64,000 nt of DNA, from assembly GCF_013449725.1 (NCBI RefSeq), contig NZ_JACCFF010000001.1, positions 1,240,001 through 1,304,000 on the forward strand, given 5' to 3'. This document shows, piece after piece, positions 17,101 to 25,947 of the stretch. The first letter of the stretch is position 1. Every line of letters starts with the position of its first letter. The notes beneath the pieces are model-generated. The model saw only the letters and a program-made list of their open reading frames with translations, did no database searches and had not been told where the DNA came from. Source of the DNA: Mycobacteroides sp. LB1. Its GTDB lineage: Bacteria; Actinomycetota; Actinomycetes; Mycobacteriales; Mycobacteriaceae. A program made the translations under genes and the position numbers.

Positions 17101-20100
17101 TTCGCCCGCAGCGGCAGCGTGCTGGTGATCTCGACCACCGCGATCGGGTCCTCGGGCACCTCGCCGTACAGCCGCACCCTGTCGACCGAAGCCGGGATAT
17201 GCGCCGTCGGAGGTATGTCCAGCTCCGGACGCGCTGCCAAGAGGACCGCGATGCACTGCAGGGCCGCGTCAGCGAGTGCGGGATGGACAGCGTGCCTGGG
17301 TGTGACCTCCGGCTCGGACGCAATGTCGCCGGCGCTGCGGCTCAGCGGGCTCGCCAGCTGCGCCACGCAGCCGGCCGAGCCGATCCGCACGCTCTGGATT
17401 CGCTGAAAGGCGGGACCATAGGACAGTCCGACCGCGGCCAGCCCCTTATAGACGTCTGCACCGTCGAAGATCCTGTCGTGCTCGGACCGTATCGGAACGT
17501 CGATCCGCAATGTCCCCAGATTCGCCTCGACCAGTCTGCCGTTGGCGTGCGCGGTCCACAGCTGGGTATGCGCGGAACGGCCGTTGAAGGTGAATCGCTT
17601 GGTGGGCTCGTCCACGGTGAGGCGAGTGATCGGCGCGTCGTGTTCGGCGACGACCAACGGCACCGCGAAGACAACCGAGTCCAGTCCGGCCTGGCCCCGG
17701 CCGGAGCGTTGCCGCACAGCGGACAATGCGGCATCGAGATATGCGGTTCCGGGCAGCACAACCGAACCGAGGACCGTGTGATCGGGCAGCCAGGGCAGGT
17801 TGGCGGCAGCCAGGGTGACCTCCCATTGCGGTGTCAGCCCCTCCGCCCGGTCGCCGAGAAGGGCGAAGCGATCCGCGTCCCCATAGCGCGCCCGCAGCGT
17901 GAGGGGGTCTTCCTCCCACAGTTCTTCTTGCGACCACGGGTACTTCGGCAGGTCCATATGCGGGATCAAGCCGTTCGCGTAGAGGTCCGCCTCACCAGGG
18001 GCGTCGATTGCGCCCAATGCGTACAAGTCGGTGACGGCCTGCAGCACCGACTGCTCGTCATCCTGATCGCGGTGCAGCGTCTGGACCGCGGCGGCGGAGA
18101 CGCTGTGGCGCACAAAGCTTTCACGCATGTTCCCGAGAAGCACCGGGTGCGGCCCAAGCTCGAGAAACACCCGGTACCGATCTGCGATGAGCGTGTCCAC
18201 TGTCTTCGCGAACAAGACGCTTTCGCGCACGTTCTTCAGCCAGTAGGCGGGATCCGCAAACGCCTCGCTGTCGATCTTCTCGCCGGTGACCGTCGAGTAC
18301 AGCGGGATGTCCGTTGGGCGTGGAGCCAGCCCGGCCAGCGCAGTCGCGAGCTCATCAAGGATGGGGTCCATGAGCTGACTGTGATACGGAACCTCCACGT
18401 GCAGCATCCGGGCGAAGACCCCATCTTCGGCAAGCTCATCGTGCAGTATCTGCAGGGCCTTCGAGTCGCCGGACAGCGTCGTCGCCGATGCACTGTTGAT
18501 CGCCGCAACACATACCGAGCCACCGAAACGTGCGATGCGGCGCAGGGCTTCCTCCGCGTCGAGACCGACCGCGAGCATGCCGCCGGACCCCGCTGTCTTT
18601 GCCTGCAGACGGGAGCGGTGAAATGAGACGGTGGCGGCGTCCCGTAGGGACAATGCGCCGCCCACATACGCTGCGGCGACCTCACCGACACTGTGTCCCA
18701 TTACTGCCGTGGGCCGGATCCCGAACTGTTCGAGGTGCTTCGCGAGTGCCGCCTGGACCAGGAAGTTCGCCGGCTGGGCGATCTCGGTACGGCTGACTCG
18801 AGAGTCTCCCTCAGATCGCAGTAGCTCCGCGATCACCGACCAGCCCGAGACCTCCTGGAACACCGCGTCGATCTCGGCGGCGGCCTCGCGGAAGGCGCCG
18901 GGGCGCTCCAACAAACCGCGCGCCATCCCCCACCACTGCGGCCCCATGCCGCTGAAGACGAACACCGGATCGGAGATCCCCTCGACCAGGGCACGCGCCG
19001 GTGCCGCTTCGTCGCTCTCGGCATAGGAATTCAGCTGCGCAAGGAGGTCATCCCCGTCACGGTAGATGAAGCCCTTACGGAGGTAATGCTGCGCCCGGCG
19101 CCCGGTGACCGCGGTCTTCAGTCGTTGCACGTACTCATCGGAGACACCGGCCTCGTCTGAGACTGTGCCCGCTGTGCCCGCAGTGCCCTCTTCGGAGCGC
19201 AGGAGCTCGGCGTAACTCCCGGCGACCTCGTGCAGCGCGGCACCGCTGCGCGCGGAGACCGGGAAGATCCGGATGCTGTCACGGGCGGGAGCCGCGGCGG
19301 CTACGGGTGTGGGGGGCTCCTCGACGATGACGTGCGCGTTGGTCCCGCCGTAGCCGAAGCTGTTCACTGCGGCGTACGCCGGTGCACCCAAGTCGGGGTA
19401 CTTTTCGACCTCTGTCGGGATCCGAATTTGGAGCTCATCGAATGGAATCGCAGGGTTCAGCTTGTCGAGAACGACCTGCGGCAAAATGGTCCGGCGCTGA
19501 ACGGTGAGCGCGGCCTTGATCAGGCCCGCGACACCCGCCGCGGCCTCGGTGTGCCCGAAGTTGTTCTTCACCGAGCCGATCACCAGGGGCTCGGTACGGC
19601 CGGCCGCCTGACCGTACGAATGGCCCAACGCCTCCGCCTCCAGCGGATCTCCGACGCTCGTGCCCGTGCCGTGCGCCTCGATATATCCGACAAGGGCCGG
19701 GTCGATACCCGCCTCCCTGAGCACCCGATCCGCGAGCCGCTGCTGCGACACCGGATTCGGCACGGGCAGCGCTATCGTTCTGCCGTCCTGATTGACCCCG
19801 CTGCCGCGAATCACCGCATATATACGGTCACCATCGCGCTGCGCCTGCTCGAGGTTCTTGAGCACGACGATGCCAACGCCCTCACCCCGGCCGTAGCCAT
19901 CGGCGGCAGCGTCGAACGACTTGCTACGGCCATCCGCGGCGAGAAATCTGCCCTTACACATGGTGATGAACGTTTCCGGCTGGAACATGACGTTCACCCC
20001 ACCGGCGAGCGCCACGTCGCATTCGCCGCCCGCGACCGCCCGTACCGCGAGGTGCGTCGTGACGAGCGAGGAAGAGCACGCCGTGTCCACGGTCATGCTC

Positions 20101-20600
20101 GGCCCCCACAAGTCGAGCGCGTGGGCGATGCGGTTGGAGAGCAAAGTCTGGGATGCGCTGAAGGCGGCGAAGTTATTGATCTTCTCGAGGTTCCGGGCGA
20201 GCCCCCGGCTGATCATGTTGTCGTTCATGAAGCCGCCGATGAACGTCCCCACGTTGCCGCCCAACGCCTGCCCGGCGATGCCCGCATCGTCGAGCGCCTC
20301 CCAGGTGGTCTCGAGAAGAAGCCTCTGTTGTGGGTCCAGGACGGCAGCCTCGCGGTGTGAGATCCCGAAGAAGTCCGCGTCGAATCGGCGGAATCCCTGA
20401 GTGAGGAAGCTGCCCCGCCGCGTGTACATCCGGCCCGGAGTGTCGGGGTCGGGATCGTAATACTTGTCCGCGTCCCAGCGGTCCTTTGGAATATCGGCAA
20501 CAGCGTCACCTTTGAGTAACGCGAATTCCCAGAAACTGTCCGCGTCGTCAATTCCCCCGGGAAATTTGCATCCGATACCGATGATAGCCACTGCGACCAA
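14133..20600 (-). CDS. Fully reducing type I polyketide synthase (KS-AT-DH-ER-KR-ACP), 2155 aa
   Basis: Single-module PKS. KS (1-430): Cys175 in TACSSS, His310 in EAHGTGT, His350 in NNFGH. AT (545-830): Ser637 in GHSVGE and His740 in VPYH, a selectivity-loop motif matching neither HAFH (malonyl) nor YASH (methylmalonyl). DH (920-1190): H941xxxGxxxxP950 and Asp1111. ER (1435-1765): HGAAGGMGMG. KR (1785-1990): GGFGGFG. ACP: Ser2103 in LGIDSL. All reducing sites look intact, so a saturated chain is expected, probably by iteration. There is no terminal thioesterase. The start is taken as TTG 20600, behind GAGAGGG; GTG 20591 is an alternative. It is divergent from mmpS-mmpL and coupled to a thioesterase. 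The product is unknown. Confidence 0.92.
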   Translation of the reverse strand: MVAVAIIGIGCKFPGGIDDADSFWEFALLKGDAVADIPKDRWDADKYYDPDPDTPGRMYTRRGSFLTQGFRRFDADFFGISHREAAVLDPQQRLLLETTWEALDDAGIAGQALGGNVGTFIGGFMNDNMISRGLARNLEKINNFAAFSASQTLLSNRIAHALDLWGPSMTVDTACSSSLVTTHLAVRAVAGGECDVALAGGVNVMFQPETFITMCKGRFLAADGRSKSFDAAADGYGRGEGVGIVVLKNLEQAQRDGDRIYAVIRGSGVNQDGRTIALPVPNPVSQQRLADRVLREAGIDPALVGYIEAHGTGTSVGDPLEAEALGHSYGQAAGRTEPLVIGSVKNNFGHTEAAAGVAGLIKAALTVQRRTILPQVVLDKLNPAIPFDELQIRIPTEVEKYPDLGAPAYAAVNSFGYGGTNAHVIVEEPPTPVAAAAPARDSIRIFPVSARSGAALHEVAGSYAELLRSEEGTAGTAGTVSDEAGVSDEYVQRLKTAVTGRRAQHYLRKGFIYRDGDDLLAQLNSYAESDEAAPARALVEGISDPVFVFSGMGPQWWGMARGLLERPGAFREAAAEIDAVFQEVSGWSVIAELLRSEGDSRVSRTEIAQPANFLVQAALAKHLEQFGIRPTAVMGHSVGEVAAAYVGGALSLRDAATVSFHRSRLQAKTAGSGGMLAVGLDAEEALRRIARFGGSVCVAAINSASATTLSGDSKALQILHDELAEDGVFARMLHVEVPYHSQLMDPILDELATALAGLAPRPTDIPLYSTVTGEKIDSEAFADPAYWLKNVRESVLFAKTVDTLIADRYRVFLELGPHPVLLGNMRESFVRHSVSAAAVQTLHRDQDDEQSVLQAVTDLYALGAIDAPGEADLYANGLIPHMDLPKYPWSQEELWEEDPLTLRARYGDADRFALLGDRAEGLTPQWEVTLAAANLPWLPDHTVLGSVVLPGTAYLDAALSAVRQRSGRGQAGLDSVVFAVPLVVAEHDAPITRLTVDEPTKRFTFNGRSAHTQLWTAHANGRLVEANLGTLRIDVPIRSEHDRIFDGADVYKGLAAVGLSYGPAFQRIQSVRIGSAGCVAQLASPLSRSAGDIASEPEVTPRHAVHPALADAALQCIAVLLAARPELDIPPTAHIPASVDRVRLYGEVPEDPIAVVEITSTLPLRANAYLASQDGEVALAMTGVTLRPVGAASDPLAELDQYFYEPRWEPLEEETEGPEGQRAPVPAASVSAAHPANAVVEIGDVSAAVAEGARRAARAGAAVLNAEAEQATDLAETFAAALHTDAFLRVLVTVGSGKSSVENLHQLVTVAQALRTVLEAETERGVVNPDVQVVIVSNRAFLAPGDQLREHGLVLDQAALVGARRVLANEQHPAKWSLVDLPDSVTADEVAAEISAMNRAEEVAVRAGERWTQRMRRSLSELVAPWEEPFEPTDPEVAYEVQIPDTRTLKDITLRACDRVEPGPRQVEVRVETVGLNYKDPLKVLGILTERELGETYFKLEPGMEGFGVVTRVGSAVNELRIGESIAVAERGLLRRYLTFDLDGGAAWERIEEEHLQREDFDPLAVGSGVPFFTAGYAFYKLADLQPGETVLIHGAAGGMGMGAVQIAVNMGAVVYATAGSEERRRAALELGAAAAFDSRSVGFVDDILRVTQGRGVDVIYNSLPGEMIAQNFAVAGEFCRIIEIGKADIYFGGAMDLKPFSGNLSFHAIDMDRMLRLRPETFRELRRECTEMLTSGKLTPLPFTRFPIEEVVGAFEAVFRAAHMGRIVLDLRDQTPKLLPRKPDPAPVRPGHSYLISGGFGGFGLATARSLARAGATHLILAGRSGATTEVARAQIEALRAADVDVWEERIDISDYDQVSDLIGKVEASGHPLRGVFHAAAVAHDEVVADISAESLYKVFGPKVDGALNLDRATREHNVPLDHFVLYSSISGLIGIVPQLTYAAANSMLDGLAQSRHAAGLPALSVSWGAMSGGGMAEIEAIVKFLDSVGLRRLNMDLGATLMHECSRFQLPHVAIAGVDWGVLRTPLPSTAKSTRFAHLSAEAAAVSNEQAAFRATVLALPEEERGPMVTKELAKELANVLKVDVESIDPTGPIADLGIDSLMAVEFAARAGKQLNIQISAFQFTPDLTLEAVGARVALLIAQGVGDPEHDAI

Positions 20601-20809
20601 TGCGCTGCCCTCTCCTCGTTAACGAACTATCTGGAGATTAATGGAACTTTCGCCGAAATAGGGAGACATTCGAACTCTTCTGGAATCATCTTGACCACTA
20701 AAGATGCCGTGCCTGTCGTCTAATTCCGTGGAGTTCGCACTGTACCCGTCTGATTGGCGATACGAAGGGTGTTTCAGATGACTTTCTCGCTCCTCTCGAA
20801 GGTAGCTCT
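20601..20809. promoter_or_regulatory. Divergent promoter region between PKS and mmpS
   Basis: This 209-bp gap drives PKS (minus) and mmpS (plus). It is visibly richer in A/T than the flanking coding DNA. GAGGAGAGGG precedes the PKS start and GAAGGTAG precedes mmpS. A TTGACC occurs at 20691-20696, but no well-spaced -10 follows. Joint expression of synthase and exporter is likely. Confidence 0.5.
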
Positions 20810-21223
20810 ATGAGGAAAGTCTGGGTGTACCTTGTTGTGCTGGCTGTGCTTACTGTCGCGGCCGCATTCATCCTCAAACTGCGCTGGAGCGAGATCCCGG
20901 ACGAGGCGGTGGGGACCGTGAGCCGCCTCCCCGCGTTGGGCAGTCTCACCGAACGGACCATCCAGTACGAGGCCATCGGGCCGGATGGGACTCCGGCGAC
21001 GGTGTCCTATCTTGACGACAACGGCCACAACCAGAACGTCGGCACGGTCCTGCCTTGGCAGGAGGCACTGCGCACCGTGGAGCCGTCCCTCGTGACCAGC
21101 ATGGTCGTACAGTCCAATGCCTCCGGTGTCGGTTGCCGGATCACTGTCAACGGGCAGGTCCGCGACGAACAAGTCGCGACCGCCACCGGAGGCATCGCGA
21201 GCTGCAAGGTGCAGGTCGCATGA
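20810..21223 (+). CDS. MmpS-family membrane protein, 137 aa
   Basis: One N-terminal transmembrane segment spans residues 4-23. A periplasmic beta-sandwich follows with MmpS hallmarks: IQYEAIGPDGTPATVSYLDD near 54, LPWQEAL near 83, and GCRITVNGQVRDEQ near 108, with a second Cys near the C-terminus that could pair with the first. Such proteins act with MmpL transporters. Its TGA overlaps the mmpL ATG by ATGA, so the two are translationally coupled. Confidence 0.92.
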   Translation: MRKVWVYLVVLAVLTVAAAFILKLRWSEIPDEAVGTVSRLPALGSLTERTIQYEAIGPDGTPATVSYLDDNGHNQNVGTVLPWQEALRTVEPSLVTSMVVQSNASGVGCRITVNGQVRDEQVATATGGIASCKVQVA

Positions 21224-24200
21224 CCCGGGACGAGGCCGAAGCAGACACCGGCCCGATAACGGCTCCCGGCACACCTGAGGCACGTGCCGGGTTCGCCGCC
21301 CGATCGCGAGCATTCGGTGGCCGAGTGCGCGGCGAGTTCACTGTGCCTTTCCGTCGGGAGACTTACGCTCGCGCCGAGCAGCGCAGGCCCCTGTACGCGA
21401 GGCTGTTGTACGGGCTCTCCATACCCATCGTTGTGCTGTGGGTGCTACTCGCGTGCGGGCTCAATGCCGCAGGCCCCCAGCTTGAGAAGGTGATCGAAGG
21501 GCACGCTTTGTCCTTCCTGCCCGACGAGGCCTCCTCGGTGCAGGCGCTCTCCAACATGGGCAAGTATTTCGGCAACGGCGGCACGAACAACTTCGTCGCG
21601 GTGCTGGCCGAGGGCGAGCATCCGTTCGGCGCGGAGATGCACAGCTATTACGCGCGCCTGATGGAGAAGTTCAAGGCGGACAAGAAGCACGTCATCACGA
21701 CGATCGACCTGTGGTCCGACCCCTCATTCGCGCCGGCGTTCGAAAGCCAGGATCGGAAGGCCTCCTTCAGCTACCTCAACCTGGGCGGCAACATGGGCAC
21801 CGCGTTGGCCATGGAATCCACTCAAGCCGTGCGCGACATCGTCAAGGCTTACCCGCCCCCCGCGGGAGTCAAGATCTACGTGACGGGTCCGTCCGCCGTC
21901 GTCAACGACGAACTGCTCGCCATCAACCGCTCGATCCTGCCGATCATCTTCGCGTGCGCCATCTGCATCACCATCATCATGTCTTTGACCTACCGCTCGC
22001 TGTTCACCGCGGCGATGCCGCTGCTCGTCGTGGCGGTCGCCTTGGTGACCGCCCGGCCGATCGTCGCCCTTCTCGGCCAGCACGAGATCATCGGTATCTC
22101 CATTTTCGCTTCGAGCTTGCTGGCCGGCATCGTCCTAGGCGCGGGGACGGACTACGGCATCTTCCTGCTCGGCAGATATCAGGAGGCCAGACGGGCGGGT
22201 GAGGACCCGACCACGGCGTATTACACCGCGCTGTTCAGCGTGCAACGCATCATCTTCGCCTCTGGACTGACCGTGGCGGGCGCGACCGCGTGCATGACGC
22301 TCACCAGACTCGCCGCCTTTTCCACCTCCGGTCTGCCGTGCACCATCGGCATCCTCACCGCTCTTGCCGCGGCGCTGACCCTCGGCCCCGCACTATTGGC
22401 GATCGGATGCAGGCTCGGACTCTACGAGCCGCGCGGAGAGCGAGCCGTCAGGCGCTGGAGGCGCATCGCCACCCACGTCGTCCGCTGGCCCGGCCCGGTG
22501 CTCGCCGGCAGCCTTGCCGTGCTCGCACTCGCGATTCTCGTCCTGCCGACGTATGTCATCAGCTATAACGAACGCGCGGCCCAACCGGCCAACACCGAGG
22601 CAAATCTGGGTCTCGATGCCGCGGATCGGCACCTGCCGCCGAATATGCTCAATCCGAACCTGCTCTTCGTCGAGTCCGATCACGACATGCGCAACTCAGC
22701 GGACTTGATCGCACTCGCGAAGCTGACGAGTTCCGTCTACTCCGTGGAGGGAGTCCAAGCGGTACAAGGCATTACGCGCCCGCTCATCTCGCCGCTGCCA
22801 CAAGGAACCCTGACTTATCAAGGCGGATACATCGGCGAACGGATGGCGCAGATAGCCGAGATGGTCAGCACTCAGCTCAACGGCATCGCCAAGATCACCG
22901 GTGAGATCGATCAGCTCTCGGTGGGTGTCAAGGAGGTCCTCAACGATCTCCAGGTCGTCCAGCGCGCTGCCGAACTGCCCGGCGGCGGTGTGCAGGCCAC
23001 CCGAAAACGCCTCGTCGAGATATTGAAAATGGCGAAGGCGATGCATAGCCAGATAAAGCCGGTCGCCGCGGGCGGAATCGATGCAGCAGGACAGCTCGTC
23101 GACATGGTCCCCGACTGCAGGGAGGTGCTGCCCTGCAACGCGGCGCTTACCGGACTCACCGTTCTCGATGGACTCAACCAGGCCGGCGGGCGCAAGTTCG
23201 AGGACATGGTGGACGCCTCCCAGGTCGCCACGCAGTCGTTGCCGAGATTGGTTAATCAGGTCCAGATGCTGGACGGTTTTCTCAACGACGCCAAGCAGAC
23301 ACTCGCTCCGATCCGCGGCATGGCCGATTCGCTACTGGTGCAGATGAACGAGGTGACGGCATTCCTGCGAGAGATTGCCGACACCTACATGAAGGGAGAC
23401 CCCGGCGGGTACTTCTTCCTTCCGAGCCAGGCCTTCGAATCCCCGTTGTTCCAATCCGCGCTCTCCGTCTTCTTCTCTCCGGACGGCAAGATCACCCGAA
23501 TGCTCGTCATGGGCGATGTGAACTCCTTCAGCCAAGAGAGCATGGACTACAGCGCAAAGATCATCCCCGCGGCCAAGTCGGCACTCAAGGGCACCTCGCT
23601 CGGCGGGAGCACGGTGAGCATCGGAGGAGCCGGGGGCACACTGCTCAATATCGCCGCCTTCGCCAAGGAGGATTTCCTCACCAGCGCCGTCGCGGCGTTC
23701 GCATTCGTGTTCTGCGTCGTGCTGCTTTTGTTGCGCAGCTTTGTCGCCGCGGTCGCCGTCGTCGGCACCGTTGGACTGTCTTTTCTTTCCGCGTGGGGGC
23801 TCAGTGTCGCCATTTGGCAGTACGGCATCGGCCTGCCCTTGCACTGGGCTGTCGCACCGTGTTCCTTCATCTTTCTCGTCGCGGTCGGGGCCGATTACAA
23901 CCTGCTGCTCGTCGCCCGGTTCAAAGAAGAGATCGGCGCCGGAATCAAAACCGGGATCGTCCGCGCCATGGTGGGCACCGGCAGCGTGGTCACCACGGCG
24001 GGCCTGATATTCGGTTTCACAATGTTCGCGTTGATCGCCGGCTACTCCAGCACCCTCGCGCAGATCGGCACCACCGTCGGCGTCGGGCTCCTGCTCGATA
24101 CGCTCGTGGTCCGCTCGCTTGTCATCCCCTCCATCGCGACCCTCCTGGGCCGGTGGTTCTGGTGGCCCATCCGGGTCTCGAGCCGCCCCGCGCGGGAAGC

Positions 24201-24237
24201 AGGCAATGGCGCAGGATCGAACAAAGTATCGGCGTGA
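21220..24237 (+). CDS. MmpL-family RND lipid transporter, 1005 aa
   Basis: This is a mycobacterial membrane protein large. After a cytoplasmic N-terminus and a first transmembrane helix near residue 65 there is a periplasmic domain with FLPDEASSVQALSNMGKYF. Two sets of five helices carry the proton-relay Asp-Tyr pairs AGTDYGIFLLGRYQEA near 307 and GADYNLLLVARFKEE near 890. The large second periplasmic loop includes a helical section near 540-740. The ATG at 21220 overlaps the mmpS stop. With the divergent PKS it most likely exports the lipid made there; the cargo is inferred from position only. Confidence 0.93.
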   Translation: MTRDEAEADTGPITAPGTPEARAGFAARSRAFGGRVRGEFTVPFRRETYARAEQRRPLYARLLYGLSIPIVVLWVLLACGLNAAGPQLEKVIEGHALSFLPDEASSVQALSNMGKYFGNGGTNNFVAVLAEGEHPFGAEMHSYYARLMEKFKADKKHVITTIDLWSDPSFAPAFESQDRKASFSYLNLGGNMGTALAMESTQAVRDIVKAYPPPAGVKIYVTGPSAVVNDELLAINRSILPIIFACAICITIIMSLTYRSLFTAAMPLLVVAVALVTARPIVALLGQHEIIGISIFASSLLAGIVLGAGTDYGIFLLGRYQEARRAGEDPTTAYYTALFSVQRIIFASGLTVAGATACMTLTRLAAFSTSGLPCTIGILTALAAALTLGPALLAIGCRLGLYEPRGERAVRRWRRIATHVVRWPGPVLAGSLAVLALAILVLPTYVISYNERAAQPANTEANLGLDAADRHLPPNMLNPNLLFVESDHDMRNSADLIALAKLTSSVYSVEGVQAVQGITRPLISPLPQGTLTYQGGYIGERMAQIAEMVSTQLNGIAKITGEIDQLSVGVKEVLNDLQVVQRAAELPGGGVQATRKRLVEILKMAKAMHSQIKPVAAGGIDAAGQLVDMVPDCREVLPCNAALTGLTVLDGLNQAGGRKFEDMVDASQVATQSLPRLVNQVQMLDGFLNDAKQTLAPIRGMADSLLVQMNEVTAFLREIADTYMKGDPGGYFFLPSQAFESPLFQSALSVFFSPDGKITRMLVMGDVNSFSQESMDYSAKIIPAAKSALKGTSLGGSTVSIGGAGGTLLNIAAFAKEDFLTSAVAAFAFVFCVVLLLLRSFVAAVAVVGTVGLSFLSAWGLSVAIWQYGIGLPLHWAVAPCSFIFLVAVGADYNLLLVARFKEEIGAGIKTGIVRAMVGTGSVVTTAGLIFGFTMFALIAGYSSTLAQIGTTVGVGLLLDTLVVRSLVIPSIATLLGRWFWWPIRVSSRPAREAGNGAGSNKVSA

Positions 24238-24302
24238 CAACGCAACTTGCCGTTGTTTATCGTCGGCACAGGTCTCGGTGGCGGCGCGTCACGTCCTAAG
24301 CG

Positions 24303-25445
24303 TCAGGCCGTCATGATGCCGCGACCGAGCGTGGTGCCCGCCGCGGCGGCATAGTGCTCCAGCAGCTCATCGCAGATGGCAGGCCACGTGCGCGCCAACA
24401 CTCCCCTGCGCGCGGCCGCCGAAAATCGGCTGCGGGTCGCGGGCTGCACCAGGTGATCCACCGCCATGCCCAGCCGCGCCTCGAAATCGGCTACCGGCAG
24501 CAGCATTCCGTTACGACCCGGGATCACGAGGTCGCGCGGCCCGCCGGCATCCGGCGCGATGGCGGGAACCCCGCTGGCCAGCGCCTCCTGCACTGCCTGG
24601 CAGAACGTCTCGTGCTCGCCCGGATGGATGAAGACATCGAGGCTGGCGTACGCCCGCGACAGTGCGGACCCGGACAGCTCACCGGTGAAAATCGCTGTGG
24701 GCATCAGCTTTTCGAGTGCGTCCCGCCCTACCCCACCGCCCACGATGACGAGCTGTAGGTCGTCGCGCTCGGCCAGTACCGCCAGTCGCTCCACATGCTT
24801 TTCGGGAGCAAGCCGCCCGACGAATCCGATAATCGGCTTGCCCTCTGGCGACCAGGAGCGGCGCAGATCCTCGTCACGCGCCGACGGTGCGAAGCGTTCG
24901 ATGTCGACACCGCGAGACCACCGAAACACCCGCGGGACACCGTGCGCGGCAAGGTCTTCCATCGCCGAGGTGGACGGGGCCAAGGTGCGGTCGGCGCGTC
25001 CGTGTAGGTGCCTGGTCCAACGCCAGGCCGCGCGCGCGGCGAACCCGGCGCCATAGCTGTCGGCGAACCCGGCCACATCGGTCTGATAGACGGCGACCGT
25101 GGGGATATCGAGATGCTGCGCGGCGCGCAGGCCGCCGTATCCCAAGACGAACGGCGAGGCCAGGTGCACCACATCGGGGGCGAAATCGCGAAGAATACGC
25201 ACCATCCGCGGCTGCGGCACTCCCAGCGGCAGGGTGCTCACCTTGGGGAACATGATCGCGGGAACCCGGTGGACGGGCACCCCGTCATGTTCAACGGCGG
25301 CGGGCGCCTGCCCGCGCGGGGTGTCGGGCGCGATGACGATGCCCTCATGCCCGGTGCGGCCGAGGTGCTCCAGCACCCGCAGCACCGAGTTGGAGACTCC
25401 GTTGACGTTCGGCAAGAACGACTCGGCGACGATCGCGATGCGCAC
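24303..25445 (-). CDS. mgtA: GDP-mannose-dependent alpha-mannosyltransferase (MgtA/PimB-like GT4), 380 aa
   Basis: A GT-B fold glycosyltransferase of family GT4. The N-terminal domain begins [18 protein letters not shown]. The donor-binding half contains [15 protein letters not shown] near 217 and the [18 protein letters not shown] segment near 300 with the E-x7-E motif. It matches Rv0557, which adds mannose to a glucuronyl-diacylglycerol acceptor. In M. tuberculosis it is adjacent to menG; here about 12.6 kb separates them. It is the last gene of the menC-bpoC-menD-DUF3592-mgtA direction. Confidence 0.9.
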   Translation of the reverse strand: MRIAIVAESFLPNVNGVSNSVLRVLEHLGRTGHEGIVIAPDTPRGQAPAAVEHDGVPVHRVPAIMFPKVSTLPLGVPQPRMVRILRDFAPDVVHLASPFVLGYGGLRAAQHLDIPTVAVYQTDVAGFADSYGAGFAARAAWRWTRHLHGRADRTLAPSTSAMEDLAAHGVPRVFRWSRGVDIERFAPSARDEDLRRSWSPEGKPIIGFVGRLAPEKHVERLAVLAERDDLQLVIVGGGVGRDALEKLMPTAIFTGELSGSALSRAYASLDVFIHPGEHETFCQAVQEALASGVPAIAPDAGGPRDLVIPGRNGMLLPVADFEARLGMAVDHLVQPATRSRFSAAARRGVLARTWPAICDELLEHYAAAAGTTLGRGIMTA

Positions 25446-25506
25446 GTGGACAGCATGTCAGCGTCACCTGGCAGTTAGGTTGCCCCCAGGCATACGTCGC
25501 GCAAAT

Positions 25507-25947
25507 TTAAGCGTGAATAGGAGCCGGACCTCGGCGCTGGATCCAGGCGAGGCCTAACAGCGCCGCCCCGGCGACTGCCCACACCACGACGATGATGGAC
25601 CCACCGGGGACAATCGACAGTGACGCGTTACGTCCTTGTACGCGAACCAAATCCGGGTTCGATTTGTCGTACTCGACGTAGATGCGCATGCCCGGGCTGA
25701 GCTCCGACGGATAGAGCACTCCCAATTCTGGTCGGTACGTGACCCGTTCGGGTGTGACGAACTCAATCGTGGAACGGCGCGGCCCCGCGCTGAGCACCTC
25801 GGCCAGTGCGACGCCCATATCTCGTTCGATGGCCTTATCGTTACGCCAGGCCCCCACGATGAGCAGCAGCGACTGCAGAGTCAGCAGTCCGGCCAGAACC
25901 CACACTCCGATCCGGACTCTCCTGATGACGCGGGAGCGCCGGTTCAC
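25507..25947 (-). CDS. DUF3592 membrane protein (Rv0556-like), 146 aa
   Basis: Two transmembrane helices, near residues 12-32 and 113-135, flank an extracytoplasmic beta-rich domain with [19 protein letters not shown] typical of DUF3592. Its start overlaps the menD stop by 4 bp. The order menD, this gene, mgtA is conserved in mycobacteria. The function is unknown. Confidence 0.82.
   Translation of the reverse strand: MNRRSRVIRRVRIGVWVLAGLLTLQSLLLIVGAWRNDKAIERDMGVALAEVLSAGPRRSTIEFVTPERVTYRPELGVLYPSELSPGMRIYVEYDKSNPDLVRVQGRNASLSIVPGGSIIVVVWAVAGAALLGLAWIQRRGPAPIHA

Noticed and set aside
16485..18626. Plus-strand open frame of 713 codons inside the PKS
   Set aside because: Antisense to the DH and AT domains, whose motifs are intact. 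The translation has no recognisable domain.
20691..20720. TTGACC as the -35 of the mmpS promoter
   Set aside because: No TAnnnT hexamer lies at 16-19 bp; the nearest TCTAAT is too far at 22 bp.
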